Assembly (NCBI GenBank): GCA_965153355.1
Contig: OZ231128.1
Location: 21,018,001-21,082,000 of the forward strand
Length of the DNA stretch: 64,000 bases
Source of the DNA: Flaccisagitta enflata
Taxonomy: Eukaryota; Chaetognatha; Sagittoidea; Aphragmophora
Reading direction: 5' to 3'
Part shown: positions 12,391 to 22,223 of the stretch, piece after piece
Layout: every line of letters begins with the position of its first letter
How positions within the stretch are numbered: the first letter of the stretch is position 1
Made by a program: the position numbers and the translations under genes
Notes under the pieces: generated by a model
Databases searched by the model: none
What the model was told of the DNA's origin: nothing
What the model saw: the letters and a program-made list of their open reading frames with translations, nothing else

Positions 12391-12951
12391 TCAGATCCTA
12401 ACATCAACACCGGAAGTAGAGAGATCCATGTTCGCTGCAGACACTGAGCAATCAAACTCCAGTTGGCTATTAAAAGTCATGTATTTTCTATGCGAGAACC
12501 CGAGTTTCGTTCCGATCGATGATACTCCAAAGGAGAAGCTTCGTAACGTCGAGGCAATGTCTGAAGACTGAATGTTTGAAGTCGTTAACAAACGTTCCTG
12601 CCACGCGGGTCTTTGCACCACTTGCAAGGCATCAAGACACGCGTAATGAAGATTTCCCGAATTGAAAGTTGTTTTGCGCCGAGAGCGGCGCCTCATCCAT
12701 CCGTCGCAAACGTCACGCACCCGCCACCATCTTTCGCTGTCAGTCGTTCGTCGAAATTGAAAGGAGAGAAGAGTGGAATTCCAAAGGTTGTTGATTCGAA
12801 GATTCTTCACCGCGTTCCTGATAGAGAGGGAAGAGGAGAGAGAGCCCCTCCCCTCGATGCCTTTAAGTAGTTGCCTCCAAACTTGTAACCTCAACTTACG
12901 ATAATTTCCCAATTGGCACTCATTGATAGTCAGAAAACAAGGTTCCGTCAT
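12391..12951 (-). CDS. Hypothetical ORF of 186 residues, unsupported by any family
   Basis: Open from the ATG at 12,951 to 12,391. Composition is Arg/Ser-rich and no motif is recognised. The region has no clear splice signals and lies in repeat-rich DNA, so it may be a chance frame. Confidence 0.2.
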   Translation of the reverse strand: MTEPCFLTINECQLGNYRKLRLQVWRQLLKGIEGRGSLSSSLSIRNAVKNLRINNLWNSTLLSFQFRRTTDSERWWRVRDVCDGWMRRRSRRKTTFNSGNLHYACLDALQVVQRPAWQERLLTTSNIQSSDIASTLRSFSFGVSSIGTKLGFSHRKYMTFNSQLEFDCSVSAANMDLSTSGVDVRI

Positions 12952-13078
12952 TCAGTTTAGAATTCTGAATCAAACCAAAATTCACTCACTCCACCCGACA
13001 AAAAAAAATCATCTCAACTAGAGGACAGACTTAGTAAATGACCAATCTTATTTTCCTGTGTAAATCTTTTTTCATCAG

Positions 13079-13205
13079 AATCGACGGGCATCGATAGAAG
13101 GCACTTGATTGGCTCAAACCCTAATGGGTTAGCAAAGAACCATACAAGTGTCCACCATGACGACCAGAGAGGCCGTCACCTCGATACGAAGCGATACATC
13201 TGAAA
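13079..13205. repeat. Diverged 120-bp repeat, copy 1 of 2
   Basis: The segments 'acaagtgtccaccatgacga' and 'ccgtcacctcgatacgaagc' recur in diverged form at 14,085-14,205, next to the gag-like ORF. They probably belong to the same retroelement. Confidence 0.55.
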
Positions 13206-13429
13206 AAAGCAAAATTATATATATTTAAATTTTAAACTTCATTCACTCCATACCATTTAGATCAGTACTTTGTTAACCTTTTACAATGACTCATTATAAA
13301 CATTTCATTATTCCATTTCAACTCCTCTAGTTCATTTAAAATAAACATAGATCTTAGATTCCCAAAGTCCGTCAGTAAACTGAAAACTGCCACATGACCT
13401 TATCTGATGTAACGTTGGGAAGACGACGC

Positions 13430-13560
13430 CAGTCCCACATCGTCGCGGGACTCGTTTAATCCATCCCCGCACGTGACGTCACTGACTCGCTGAGACGTCG
13501 AGTTCTTAAACTTTTCGTAGGCGTAAGACGCGGAATTAATATAGACTGTTTTCACCGTGA
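13430..13560. promoter_or_regulatory. Possible CRE-type promoter element cluster
   Basis: The palindrome TGACGTCA lies inside CACGTGACGTCACTG at about 13,471-13,485, with further ACGTC and CGTCG sites around it. This is the consensus for CREB/ATF binding. An open frame of 114 codons begins at 13,642, but nothing shows that it is expressed. Confidence 0.25.
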
Positions 13561-14084
13561 GTTAATTCATTTTTATTTCCTTCAAGGGCGCGAAGTTGTT
13601 TGAATAAAATGGTATAACGAGGAAATTCCGCGCAGAATTCAATGCGTTTTCGAAGTCACAATCACGTTTTTACATTTGTCTTGAGCACGCGATTAAAAGC
13701 GAAGGGAGGTATTCGTTTCGATTGCGCAGCATGTCACGTTTGTTTTTTCATATCCTCTGGGCGCGATGTTAAAAAGCGAGGAGAGCCTTCCTTAGTTGTA
13801 TATCGCGTCACGAGTAGGATAGATTTTAACATCGCCGAAAGAGAACAACAAGCTCACACCAAACTCAGCTGCGCCTACTTCCAATGGAATGAAAAACGCA
13901 TATGCATCAGACCGCTAAAATCCTCATCCGAAGACAGCAATACTCAAACGCCTTTCCCGACAATTGCAAACCATTGCCTCCGATGAAGAGAAAGAAACAA
14001 CTTTTTGACTCAACTGATTAACTCGACAAATTGTAAAATCGTCATTTGTATATTTTAGTATTATATTCTTTTCAACTGTATCGA

Positions 14085-14205
14085 TTATTGATAGCAGGCA
14101 CTAGGCAGGCTCAAACCGCGATGAGTTAAGAGCCCTACAAGTGTCCGCCATGACGACCAAGAAGGTCGTCACTTCAAAATCTAGATACATTGAAAAAAAT
14201 GATCC
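14085..14205. repeat. Diverged 120-bp repeat, copy 2 of 2
   Basis: Matches 13,079-13,205 at the 'acaagtgtccgccatgacga' core. It lies at the 3' end of the gag-like ORF on minus. Confidence 0.55.
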
Positions 14206-14209
14206 AAAT

Positions 14210-14660
14210 TCATATGAAGTCAGCTCGATCAAAACTGGATAAAACTTGAGACAGGAAGAGAAAGAGAGATCCTTTCGGGAAACTTCCTGGGTTAGCCAAA
14301 AACCTTTGCTTCTCTTCCTCATTCATGAAAAGCCTGCTCAACTCTGCCCTGAGAACTGGCCAGTCACTCTTAGTAGCGGCGGGTAAGGAGCTGTAAATAT
14401 TCAGAGTAGGACCCATTTCCAGTTTTGCGCCAATCCAGGTGCAGAAAGCATCGTCCAACCTCAGGTCACCTATTGGGTAATTATAAGAGGTACGGACATT
14501 CTCACAGAAATAATCACAAAAACTGATGAAATCTTGTCCAATTGTGTAGCTATGGCAAGGGATCGATCGAACCTGAGGGATATTGCTGTTTCGTATCTGC
14601 AAAGAGTTCAGCTGATTCAAAGCGGCAGCAATGTTGTTCAAGGCGGCGTCATTGTCGCCC
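14210..14660 (-). pseudogene. Retrotransposon gag-like fragment
   Basis: About 149 residues from the ATG at 14,660. An N-terminal Asn/Ala/Leu-rich helix-like part is followed by a segment with the layout common in Ty3/Gypsy-type Gag: a W/F-rich block, then D-W-x-x-L-x-x-x-L, then F-x-x-x-E-E. No zinc knuckle, protease or reverse transcriptase follows within the window. It is therefore either a truncated element or a chance resemblance. Confidence 0.35.
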
Positions 14661-14679
14661 ATTTTTATTCTTACCACTC

Positions 14680-15966
14680 AGGACGCAGAAATGGACCCAA
14701 AAAAAATTTAGGGCTAAAATCAACAGGCCACTTAAAGAACTCAAACTAGATCTAAAAACCTAAGTGAGGCTAAAATGAACCTTTTGCATCAAGACGTGCT
14801 CCGCCGGAAGAAGTGTGCTCCTAGATAAATCAAGGAATTTATCCGCTCCCGGAGGTAGCTGCCTGAGCTCAGAATTATCTGTGTTTCATTCACTGTTAGA
14901 CCACTGAAACTGTTGTAAAATTACTCCCGACTGCAAACTGATTATTTACAGACTTTTGTACAGTTGTAAAAACGGCTACAGCTTTAATCTGTATGTACAA
15001 ATAGGCTCAGAAGCCTAATAGAAATGGTAGACCAACCTCTTTACTCATTAAGACGATAAGAGTGGAAAAAAAAATAGTCAATCAACAGCGAGATCCTAAT
15101 GAACAAACGTGCGAGGCGAGGATATCTGGCAAATGCGCGAAATGGAGATAAAAGACGCTTCTCTGCACTTCACTTCAATCCTTAATCTAGGACGGGCAAA
15201 ATAGTATGAAACGACTTCATGTTTACTTTTCATATTCGAGTCTATGTCTTAAGTGGACAAACGCTTCAACAACTTTGTGTCTTAAGGCCTAGGAATGACG
15301 TTGTCCCTAAAACTGGGCGGAAGTTTCCAGTATCAGAAAGGCCGAGTAACCGAATAATAAGTTCAATCCCGACATCGAACTCACTTTCTAACTCTTCATT
15401 TCCCACCTTTACTCGTAGTACTGCCACTACCTGCCATACGGCGCCGAGCCTTCCTTGCTACACTGCCCTCGGATTCGACGGAAGAAAACATTCGATCGGT
15501 AAACTTTAATGAAATGAAGTCACAGAATCTTGCAGGCAAGCTACGCGGTGACGGCACGGGTTCGCACAAAGACTTAACATCCTTCCCGCGCCGCTTATGC
15601 ACCAGATAATGAGGCCCCTAAAAGCCTCCAAAGACCACCAAACAAACCCTCGGACCTGACCTGTACATGCATCGGACTCAGTAGCAGACCATCAACCCAC
15701 AAACTCAGCCTGCAAGAATGACGCCAAATATCTGCCAAAAATGTCTCCTCTGAGCGCCGTGGACGTCCAAAAGACACCAAAAAGAGACACAAAAAAAACG
15801 CCGTATCCTTCAAGCCTCCTTTGGCTTAATGTTTATATTTCTGTAGTATTGTTTTTATATCATTTTCGAGTGTTTTATTTCCTTTTATTTGCTTGTTTAT
15901 GCACGTCCTTCCATTTGATGGATGTTCGCTGTATCATGAGAAATGTCACATAAAAATGTCATAAAA
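14680..15966. other. Region without a recognised gene
   Basis: 14,680-15,590 may hold the 5' end of the gag-bearing retroelement, but no clear TG...CA repeat was found. 15,590-15,800 is low-complexity CCA/CCTC-rich DNA. From about 15,810 it is the left half of the repeat family whose intact copy is at 11,690-12,300. Confidence 0.5.
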
Positions 15967-16593
15967 GCTGAAATCAACAACATTTTTGCCTCGTTTTCGA
16001 CTCAACCTCTCGCGGGACCATTTATCAACCAATTTCTAATCCTGAAGGGGGCGGTACGGGGCCCTGAGGTTTTCCCAGGGAAAGACCAAAGATAAGTGAA
16101 CACTTTTATGGTAAAGTCGCCATGTTCAAGCTTGTTTTGTAAACAATAGCCAAGCACCTAGGTCAGACTACAGGGTTGTGGAAAAATGCTGAAAAAGTGG
16201 CCAAACGACCTGTTGGGGTGAGTAAAAAAAATTGGGCTAGTGAGAACTGTTTTAATCTGGGATGTTTGGTAGAGGGTATGGGTGGACTCACCACAGAGGA
16301 AAGGGGAGCATGTAGTTTTATCTTTTTTGTAGTGATATCGACTATTTTTGTAGTAGTGTTTAATGTTACAAAAAGTCGATTTTTGTCAAATTTCCTAAAT
16401 TTGGACTGTAATCATGGGCATGTTGGGTGAATAGGTGCTGATTTGAAGTTTTGGGAGGGCTAAGCACTGTTACTTGTAGTAGTAGCCAAAATCTCATGTC
16501 GTATTACTCATTTTTTCACTGTGACTGATGTGTTTAAAGTAAATTGCTGCTATGTAGAAAAGTTGTGCTTTTCCTCTGTGTTGAGTGCACCCT
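15967..16593 (+). repeat. Leading 627-bp direct repeat
   Basis: Begins GCTGAAATCAAC and ends GTGCACCCT. It differs from the trailing copy at 'gtcgtattac' versus 'gtcatattac' and at 'gctgctatg' versus 'gctactatg', giving a very low divergence and hence a young insertion. Confidence 0.85.
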
Positions 16594-16932
16594 TATAAGG
16601 AAACTGCGAGTGAGTCAACTTGTACAAATTAGCTTCAGCTAACTAAAATTCATGAATTTACCAGTCTATGAAAAGCCCAAGCTGGCTCAGAGGTAGTTTT
16701 AGCCCAATTTTTTCAATATTTAACTAGTAATAGGTGCTCAAAGTGATGCAAAATCGCGTTTTTTGCCAAGTTTGCAAAAATCGACTTTCATGCAGTTTAG
16801 CTCATTTTGCGTTCATTCCCGTTGCATTTATCACTAATACTGATTGAAACAAGTATGTAGGGAGTCAGTTTGTGATTTCAATCTTTATTTCCACACACAT
16901 TTTCATTCTAGATAGTGTCAACAGTGGTGAGA

Positions 16933-19477
16933 ATGGGCAATAAAAAGAAACGTTCTGGAGGGTTCAAATCTGGCCCAGATCCTAACCGGAACTGTGGCGC
17001 ACCGTCCGTTTTGCCCCATGAAAAAGGGTCTAAAAAGCGTTTCAACCATGATCTCCTTCAACATGCCTGTCAAAATGAAGGAGTAAAGTACATCACACAG
17101 CTGCCAGGGGTTGTGCTAAGGCCCAAAGATGATCCTATCCCATCACCCGATGCAAGTCAACAGTGTGATCACGGCAACGATATTGTTGATTTGAATTTAC
17201 TCAACTCGTCTCATGCCGATGCTCTTAAGCTTCACAGTGAGTATGCTCATCGTCGCCGTCGCCGTCCTGCTATCAACCACCCTGTGAATTTGTGCTTTAC
17301 GAAACAGCACAATGTCGGTTTTGGCGTCTCGGTGGTGTTCCACTGCAGTGGTTGTCGCTTCACATCGCCAGCGTACAGACTTTACCAAACTACGTCGACG
17401 GGAGGTTGTGCCACCAACTTAGCGGCCGGTGTGGCATTGTCCAAAGTTGCTATCAAAGCCTCAGACGCTTGCTTTCTCCTCTCCTCTTTAAACGTCAATG
17501 CACCGTCTCAGCAAACCATGCAAAAGTACATGACTCAATCGTGTGCCGTGGCTGGTGAGATGTTAGACGACGCCTTAGCGGACAATCGCGGCGTAACTAG
17601 GGACTATCTCCATGTCGTCGGACGAGTAGACGATCCTTCCTGTCCAGGCGCTGGTGTCAAACATGATGGGCAATTTGATCAACCCATCTATCATGGGTAT
17701 GATGGAAAGTCGGCTTCCTGTTCCCTTCCCGTGATGGAGAGTGAAACGGGGATGAATCTGCTCGTGGGTCACGCAATCAAGTCCAAGTTGGATGGATCGT
17801 ATCCAGTTGAAAAGGTAGTTGTCTTTGGAATCGTTCGTCTTTGTTGAGTTTCCTGAAAGTTTAAAGCATTGCTATCATTGACCTCTGTTGTGTCTTTGAT
17901 AGCACATAAATGGTGCCGAAGCAGCAGCAGCAAAGCAAGCAGTTATTGATTGCAGAACGAAAAGAAACGCTATCCATTGGGCGAATCGCACCGGCGATCA
18001 AGACGCTGCTACCTCCGCCGCCATTCAAGAGGCTCTGCAAGAAGTGGGAGAGACTAGGAGCTCAAACTGGCAATATTGTAACCTGCACACCCAAAAGTCC
18101 TCTCACCGAAGATTCATGCGGGATTCCATGTCAAAGTCTGCGCCGCAGCCTGCGGTTCCGGTTGACGGGCGCTTCGGGTGCGGTGGTTGCTCTCGTACGT
18201 TTGCCTCCAAGGCCGGACTCGGGACCCATCGTCGTTATTGTCCGGCAAAGACCACTTCCTCAGTCGCAGGTGACGGACCGGGACTCGAACCCCTCCTGAA
18301 AGCGAACGACATCAACGCTAAAGAGGCTAAAGCTTACAAAAAGAAAATCGCGCATTGGCTTCTTTTGAGGAAAAATCGTGAGTTACGCAACGGTACTAGG
18401 TCCTTTCGAGCTTGGAAGTGTCCCCTGGGCACCAACGACATCAACCTCAAAGTGCGTTTAAAGCGGGCTGCGACCTCCATCGTCGGGTGTCTCCAAAATG
18501 ACCACAGTCGCTGCGATGCCTCTTTCGTTTGTCAGAACGGCGCCGATCCGTACGTTTATCTGCTCCCACATGGACGTCCTGTCCCGTCAATGCCGCCGTC
18601 TGTGAAATCCTTTGTCCAGGAGTCGGTGGAGGATCTGTTTTCCTCCGCAAAACTGGATCGTCTGTTGTACCGGGGTCAATTGCAGACCACATCGCACGTG
18701 GAGGCTATCCATCGGACGATCCGCCAGGCCGCGCCAAAGGTTCTTTGAATTCCTATCAAAGATAACAGCGAATCGTTCAGCACTTTAGCAATGTTTAGTG
18801 TTTTTGTTCATGTTTATGTTTATGTTTTATGTTTAGCAATTATTAGTTAGGTTTGATTGTTAGTAGGAGTTAATGTTAATGTTAATGTTTACGTGATTAT
18901 TTGTACTTTATTGTATGAAACACTTGGAAGAAGACAAAAATGCTAAGAAGTTAGGCGGCAAGGCTAGAAAATTAAGACTATTCCAGAGATTTGTTCATTC
19001 ATTCATTCATTCATTCATTCATTCATTCATTCATTCATTCATTCATATCTCGACTCACATACGACACACACCAGCACACCCAAACAGCACAACCTAACAG
19101 CATCATGCCTAAACTTGTTCTTCCCCTCACCCTGTCTCCATCAGGGAAGACCGCTCCAGCGCAATCAGACGGCCGTGTTACAAATGGGTGCGATGGCGGC
19201 GGCGCTTCGCGGCAAAGGAGCCGCAAACGTGGAACACTTTCGGCGACTGAATCTCCCGTTGGGCGGTACGTTTATGCGAAAAATGCGGCAACACGATCGC
19301 CGTAAGCAGAACATGGCACGACATCGTCTCTCAGAGGAAGTCCAACAGCGAGCGCGAATTCGACGGGGCAAAAAGTTCCAGAATCATGCCAACTCTTTAC
19401 AAGGGCCTGAGGTACTTATGTACAGGAAAGGTGGCTTCCATGACCACCAATATGCTAAATCGGTACCTGAAGAGTAA
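16933..19477 (+). CDS. Probable Mutator-like DDE transposase, three exons, right copy
   Basis: Exons 16,933-17,814, 17,903-18,739 and 19,145-19,477 total 2,052 bases (684 codons including stop), each a multiple of three, with GT/AG introns. The N-terminal 15 residues are basic (K-K-K-R). Residues about 220-290 hold spaced Asp, a G-Y-D-G motif and E-S-E-T-G, as in the Mutator catalytic core. Exon 2 opens with an Ala-rich helix and a G-D-Q-D motif. A zinc finger of the form C-G-x-C...H-x3-C follows. The exon 2/3 junction reads E-x-I-H...A-P-K, like the 'E...N...PK' block near the end of these transposases. The C-terminal tail is Arg/Lys-rich. I did not fix the three catalytic acids; other DDE families remain possible. 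Confidence 0.6.
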
Positions 19478-19523
19478 TTTTCATGAACACTTAAAAAACG
19501 AACAAACAATGAAACAATGTTTA

Positions 19524-19925
19524 TCACAGAATGCAGTTAGGCTGATCCTTGTGCCCCACACACCGTCCGACTTTCAAACAATTGTCTCTTTCGCGATTAT
19601 GTTCTAAGGTTTCTAACTGTAAATGTCCTTCCTCAATGCACGTTTTTCTGTGACACAGGTGACTAACCCCTTTAGTGTCATCCCATGAGTCAATGTCAAA
19701 GTTTTCATCCTCTTTGAGTTTTAAAAAGAGGCTGAGTTGCGCTTTTCGCATATGAAATCGGGTATTTCGTAACTGAAAATTAGTTTGAGAGTACTTTTTT
19801 GTGTCAATACCCCGGTAGAACAAATGTCCTTCGACTTTTTCACAGTCCTTGTAACATATTTCCCTGAGGTCAGCCAGCTCTTCTGGCGAAATGTTACTCA
19901 ACGCCTTCAAATCAGCCAAACTCAT
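19524..19925 (-). CDS. His-Me finger (I-PpoI-type) homing-endonuclease-like protein, right copy
   Basis: 133 residues from the ATG at 19,925, nearly identical to the left-hand copy; differences include one Asn/Arg to Asp/Gln pair near the C-terminus. The S-H-L-C-H...C...H-L...L-E...N...R...C...C-x-G-H...C pattern of the zinc loop is complete. Keeping an open frame in both copies argues for selection or a very recent burst. It is antisense to and downstream of the transposase, ending 46 bases from it. Confidence 0.6.
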   Translation of the reverse strand: MSLADLKALSNISPEELADLREICYKDCEKVEGHLFYRGIDTKKYSQTNFQLRNTRFHMRKAQLSLFLKLKEDENFDIDSWDDTKGVSHLCHRKTCIEEGHLQLETLEHNRERDNCLKVGRCVGHKDQPNCIL

Positions 19926-20099
19926 TTTTTGGGGCTCAAAGTATGGAAAGATTACCTGTAAAATAAGCAATGATAACAGGCCAACAGGTGAAATTGAAGT
20001 GAAAATCGCCTAATACAATAGTCATAGACCCTAACCTACCATTTTTTACCAATTTCAGGCCATTTTGACCAAATTAATATTTTTTATTTCTCTAATAAA

Positions 20100-20726
20100 G
20101 CTGAAATCAACAACATTTTTGCCTCGTTTTCGACTCAACCTCTCGCGGGACCATTTATCAACCAATTTCTAATCCTGAAGGGGGCGGTACGGGGCCCTGA
20201 GGTTTTCCCAGGGAAAGACCAAAGATAAGTGAACACTTTTATGGTAAAGTCGCCATGTTCAAGCTTGTTTTGTAAACAATAGCCAAGCACCTAGGTCAGA
20301 CTACAGGGTTGTGGAAAAATGCTGAAAAAGTGGCCAAACGACCTGTTGGGGTGAGTAAAAAAAATTGGGCTAGTGAGAACTGTTTTAATCTGGGATGTTT
20401 GGTAGAGGGTATGGGTGGACTCACCACAGAGGAAAGGGGAGCATGTAGTTTTATCTTTTTTGTAGTGATATCGACTATTTTTGTAGTAGTGTTTAATGTT
20501 ACAAAAAGTCGATTTTTGTCAAATTTCCTAAATTTGGACTGTAATCATGGGCATGTTGGGTGAATAGGTGCTGATTTGAAGTTTTGGGAGGGCTAAGCAC
20601 TGTTACTTGTAGTAGTAGCCAAAATCTCATGTCATATTACTCATTTTTTCACTGTGACTGATGTGTTTAAAGTAAATTGCTACTATGTAGAAAAGTTGTG
20701 CTTTTCCTCTGTGTTGAGTGCACCCT
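20100..20726 (+). repeat. Trailing 627-bp direct repeat
   Basis: Same orientation as the leading copy and same length. It is preceded by the AATAAAG context present at the matching place (73-81, inverted) in the left element. Confidence 0.85.
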
Positions 20727-20998
20727 AAAATCAGGAGAGAGACATCTTAATTGTTCAAGAGATCGGCGAAAAATGATAGCAAAAGCCAAAGTTAAAAGTA
20801 AGCGATTGGACCGGTAGGATTGTTATGATTCGAAAATATAAGCGAGTATCCTCAGCCAATGAGCGTCCAGACAACAGCGCATACGCGTTTGGTCAACATC
20901 GAGCTAGTCTCGACGTCTCTGCGCAACAATAATAAAATATGGCGGCGGACAAAAGAGCAACGTCCGTAGAATAGCCTCATCTCTTCTGGAAGGATATT

Positions 20999-21179
20999 GT
21001 TATAGTACTAGGTACTGTAGGGACGGGAGGGGGACGGTGGATTTCATGATACACTATAGTTCCCTTCTTTTAAAAACATTGCTGTTCTCTTAAATTAGAA
21101 ATATATTATTTTCAGAGGGACAGGCTGAAGAAGGACAAGGATAATAATCTTTTTCTGTATCTGTCTTTTTCGCGATTTC

Positions 21180-21265
<86 letters not shown>

Positions 21266-21389
21266 GAGCGTTCCCCTCTGAGGTTATTAATAGTTCTTTA
21301 AAAAAGTACGGCCAATCAAAGAGGGGAATCTTTTAAGAGTTGCATTTTTTCCACCAATCAGAGAAAGGGACTGGAGGGGTACTATAACT
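20999..21389. mobile_element. Possible MITE nested in the repeat
   Basis: It is bounded by the inverted 10-mers GTTATAGTAC and GTACTATAAC, with TAGGTACTGTAG motifs near both ends, and contains a (CT)n tract at 21,184-21,262. It has no coding capacity. The uninterrupted relative at 12,240-12,290 lacks it. Confidence 0.45.
21184..21262. repeat. (CT)n microsatellite
   Basis: Pure CT run inside the nested insertion. Confidence 0.95.
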
Positions 21390-21594
21390 GTTAGGTACTG
21401 TAGTACCGGAACGACAAGAGGTACGATAACTCTGCCTGGCCATCTCTTCTCGCGCGGTTTCTACATTTTTATCAGGTTCAGGTGCAATACAGGAGAAATT
21501 TGGGAAAATTCAAGAAAGAACTATGCCAATGAGTAATTGAGGTTTTACCGTTATACTCATTTTTTGTCTCTTCTTTTTTTTTCTTTCTTTGCAG

Positions 21595-22223
21595 AAGGGG
21601 GGAGACAATAACCCGAGTCTAAAATATAAAGGGATTTTCTAGGATTTTCAAAGTCGCATCACGACTGTAAAAATGCAAGCACCTGGCTGATTTTTGGTAT
21701 ATACCCTCCTTGACTATTGTACTTTGATAAAAAAAAAAGATTAGAGGCTGAAATGCCTCCAAAGGAACCAGTTTACCACCCACACCTACCACCACATCCT
21801 CGATTATGACCTTTTTAGGGCTCAACAACCAAAAATCTAATTTCAATATGTTGAAAAAATGAATTTTCCTGGGGTGTCCTGTACTTGGGTACTGCTCATT
21901 GGGTGTCTCTGAAGGGATTTAGGCTAAAAAAATCAAAATCCAAGAGTTTGTTTTCTCACAATATTGTCCACAAGCAAACTCCACCTATTTTTGACTAATT
22001 TGCTTTTATAATTCATCCTACCCAAATTTGAGGTTTTGACACCCTTATCCATTCATCTCAGTCCAAAAATCATTTTGATCTATCCCTGAGCATTTCATCT
22101 TAGGGGCCTACTAAAACCTTACCACCCTACTATACCTCTGGGCTCACAATAACATCTTTTGTTTAGTAGTTCCTACCCTGTGACGAGAAGAGGTCGCAAG
22201 TGTTGTCTCCCGCCTTATTAGAG
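21595..22223. mobile_element. Inverted-repeat-bounded core of the satellite unit (first copy)
   Basis: The left end AAGGGGGGAGACAATAAC and the right end TGTTGTCTCCCGCCTTATTA are imperfect inverted complements; in later units the match extends to about 25 bases including CTCTTATAAG. The core is about 630 bp and the linker to the next unit about 340 bp. This looks like a non-autonomous DNA transposon amplified in tandem. Confidence 0.5.

Larger units (their letters stand above)
15967..20726 (+). mobile_element. Complete DDE transposon with 627-bp direct terminal repeats
   Basis: The element is 4.76 kb. Its two ends are direct repeats (15,967-16,593 and 20,100-20,726) of equal length that differ at about two visible bases. 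AAAA stands on each side (15,963-15,966 and 20,727-20,730), a likely 4-bp target duplication. The flanks join to give the uninterrupted repeat at 11,820-12,300, which fixes the borders independently. Cargo is a three-exon Mutator-like transposase on plus and a His-Me finger endonuclease ORF on minus. There is no reverse transcriptase or integrase, and no terminal inverted repeat was found, so it is neither a normal LTR element nor a normal cut-and-paste one. Confidence 0.75.
20731..21480. repeat. Right half of the interrupted repeat family, with a nested insertion
   Basis: 20,731-20,990 and about 21,440-21,475 align to 12,010-12,290. The stretch between (20,999-21,389) is a separate small insertion. 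Confidence 0.65.

Noticed and set aside
13642-13986. 114-codon plus-strand frame after the CRE-like site
   Set aside because: No domain, no splice partner and unremarkable composition; not supported as a gene.
15967-20726. LTR retrotransposon
   Set aside because: Direct terminal repeats exist, but there is no reverse transcriptase, protease or integrase, the repeats lack TG...CA ends, and the gene inside looks like a DDE transposase.
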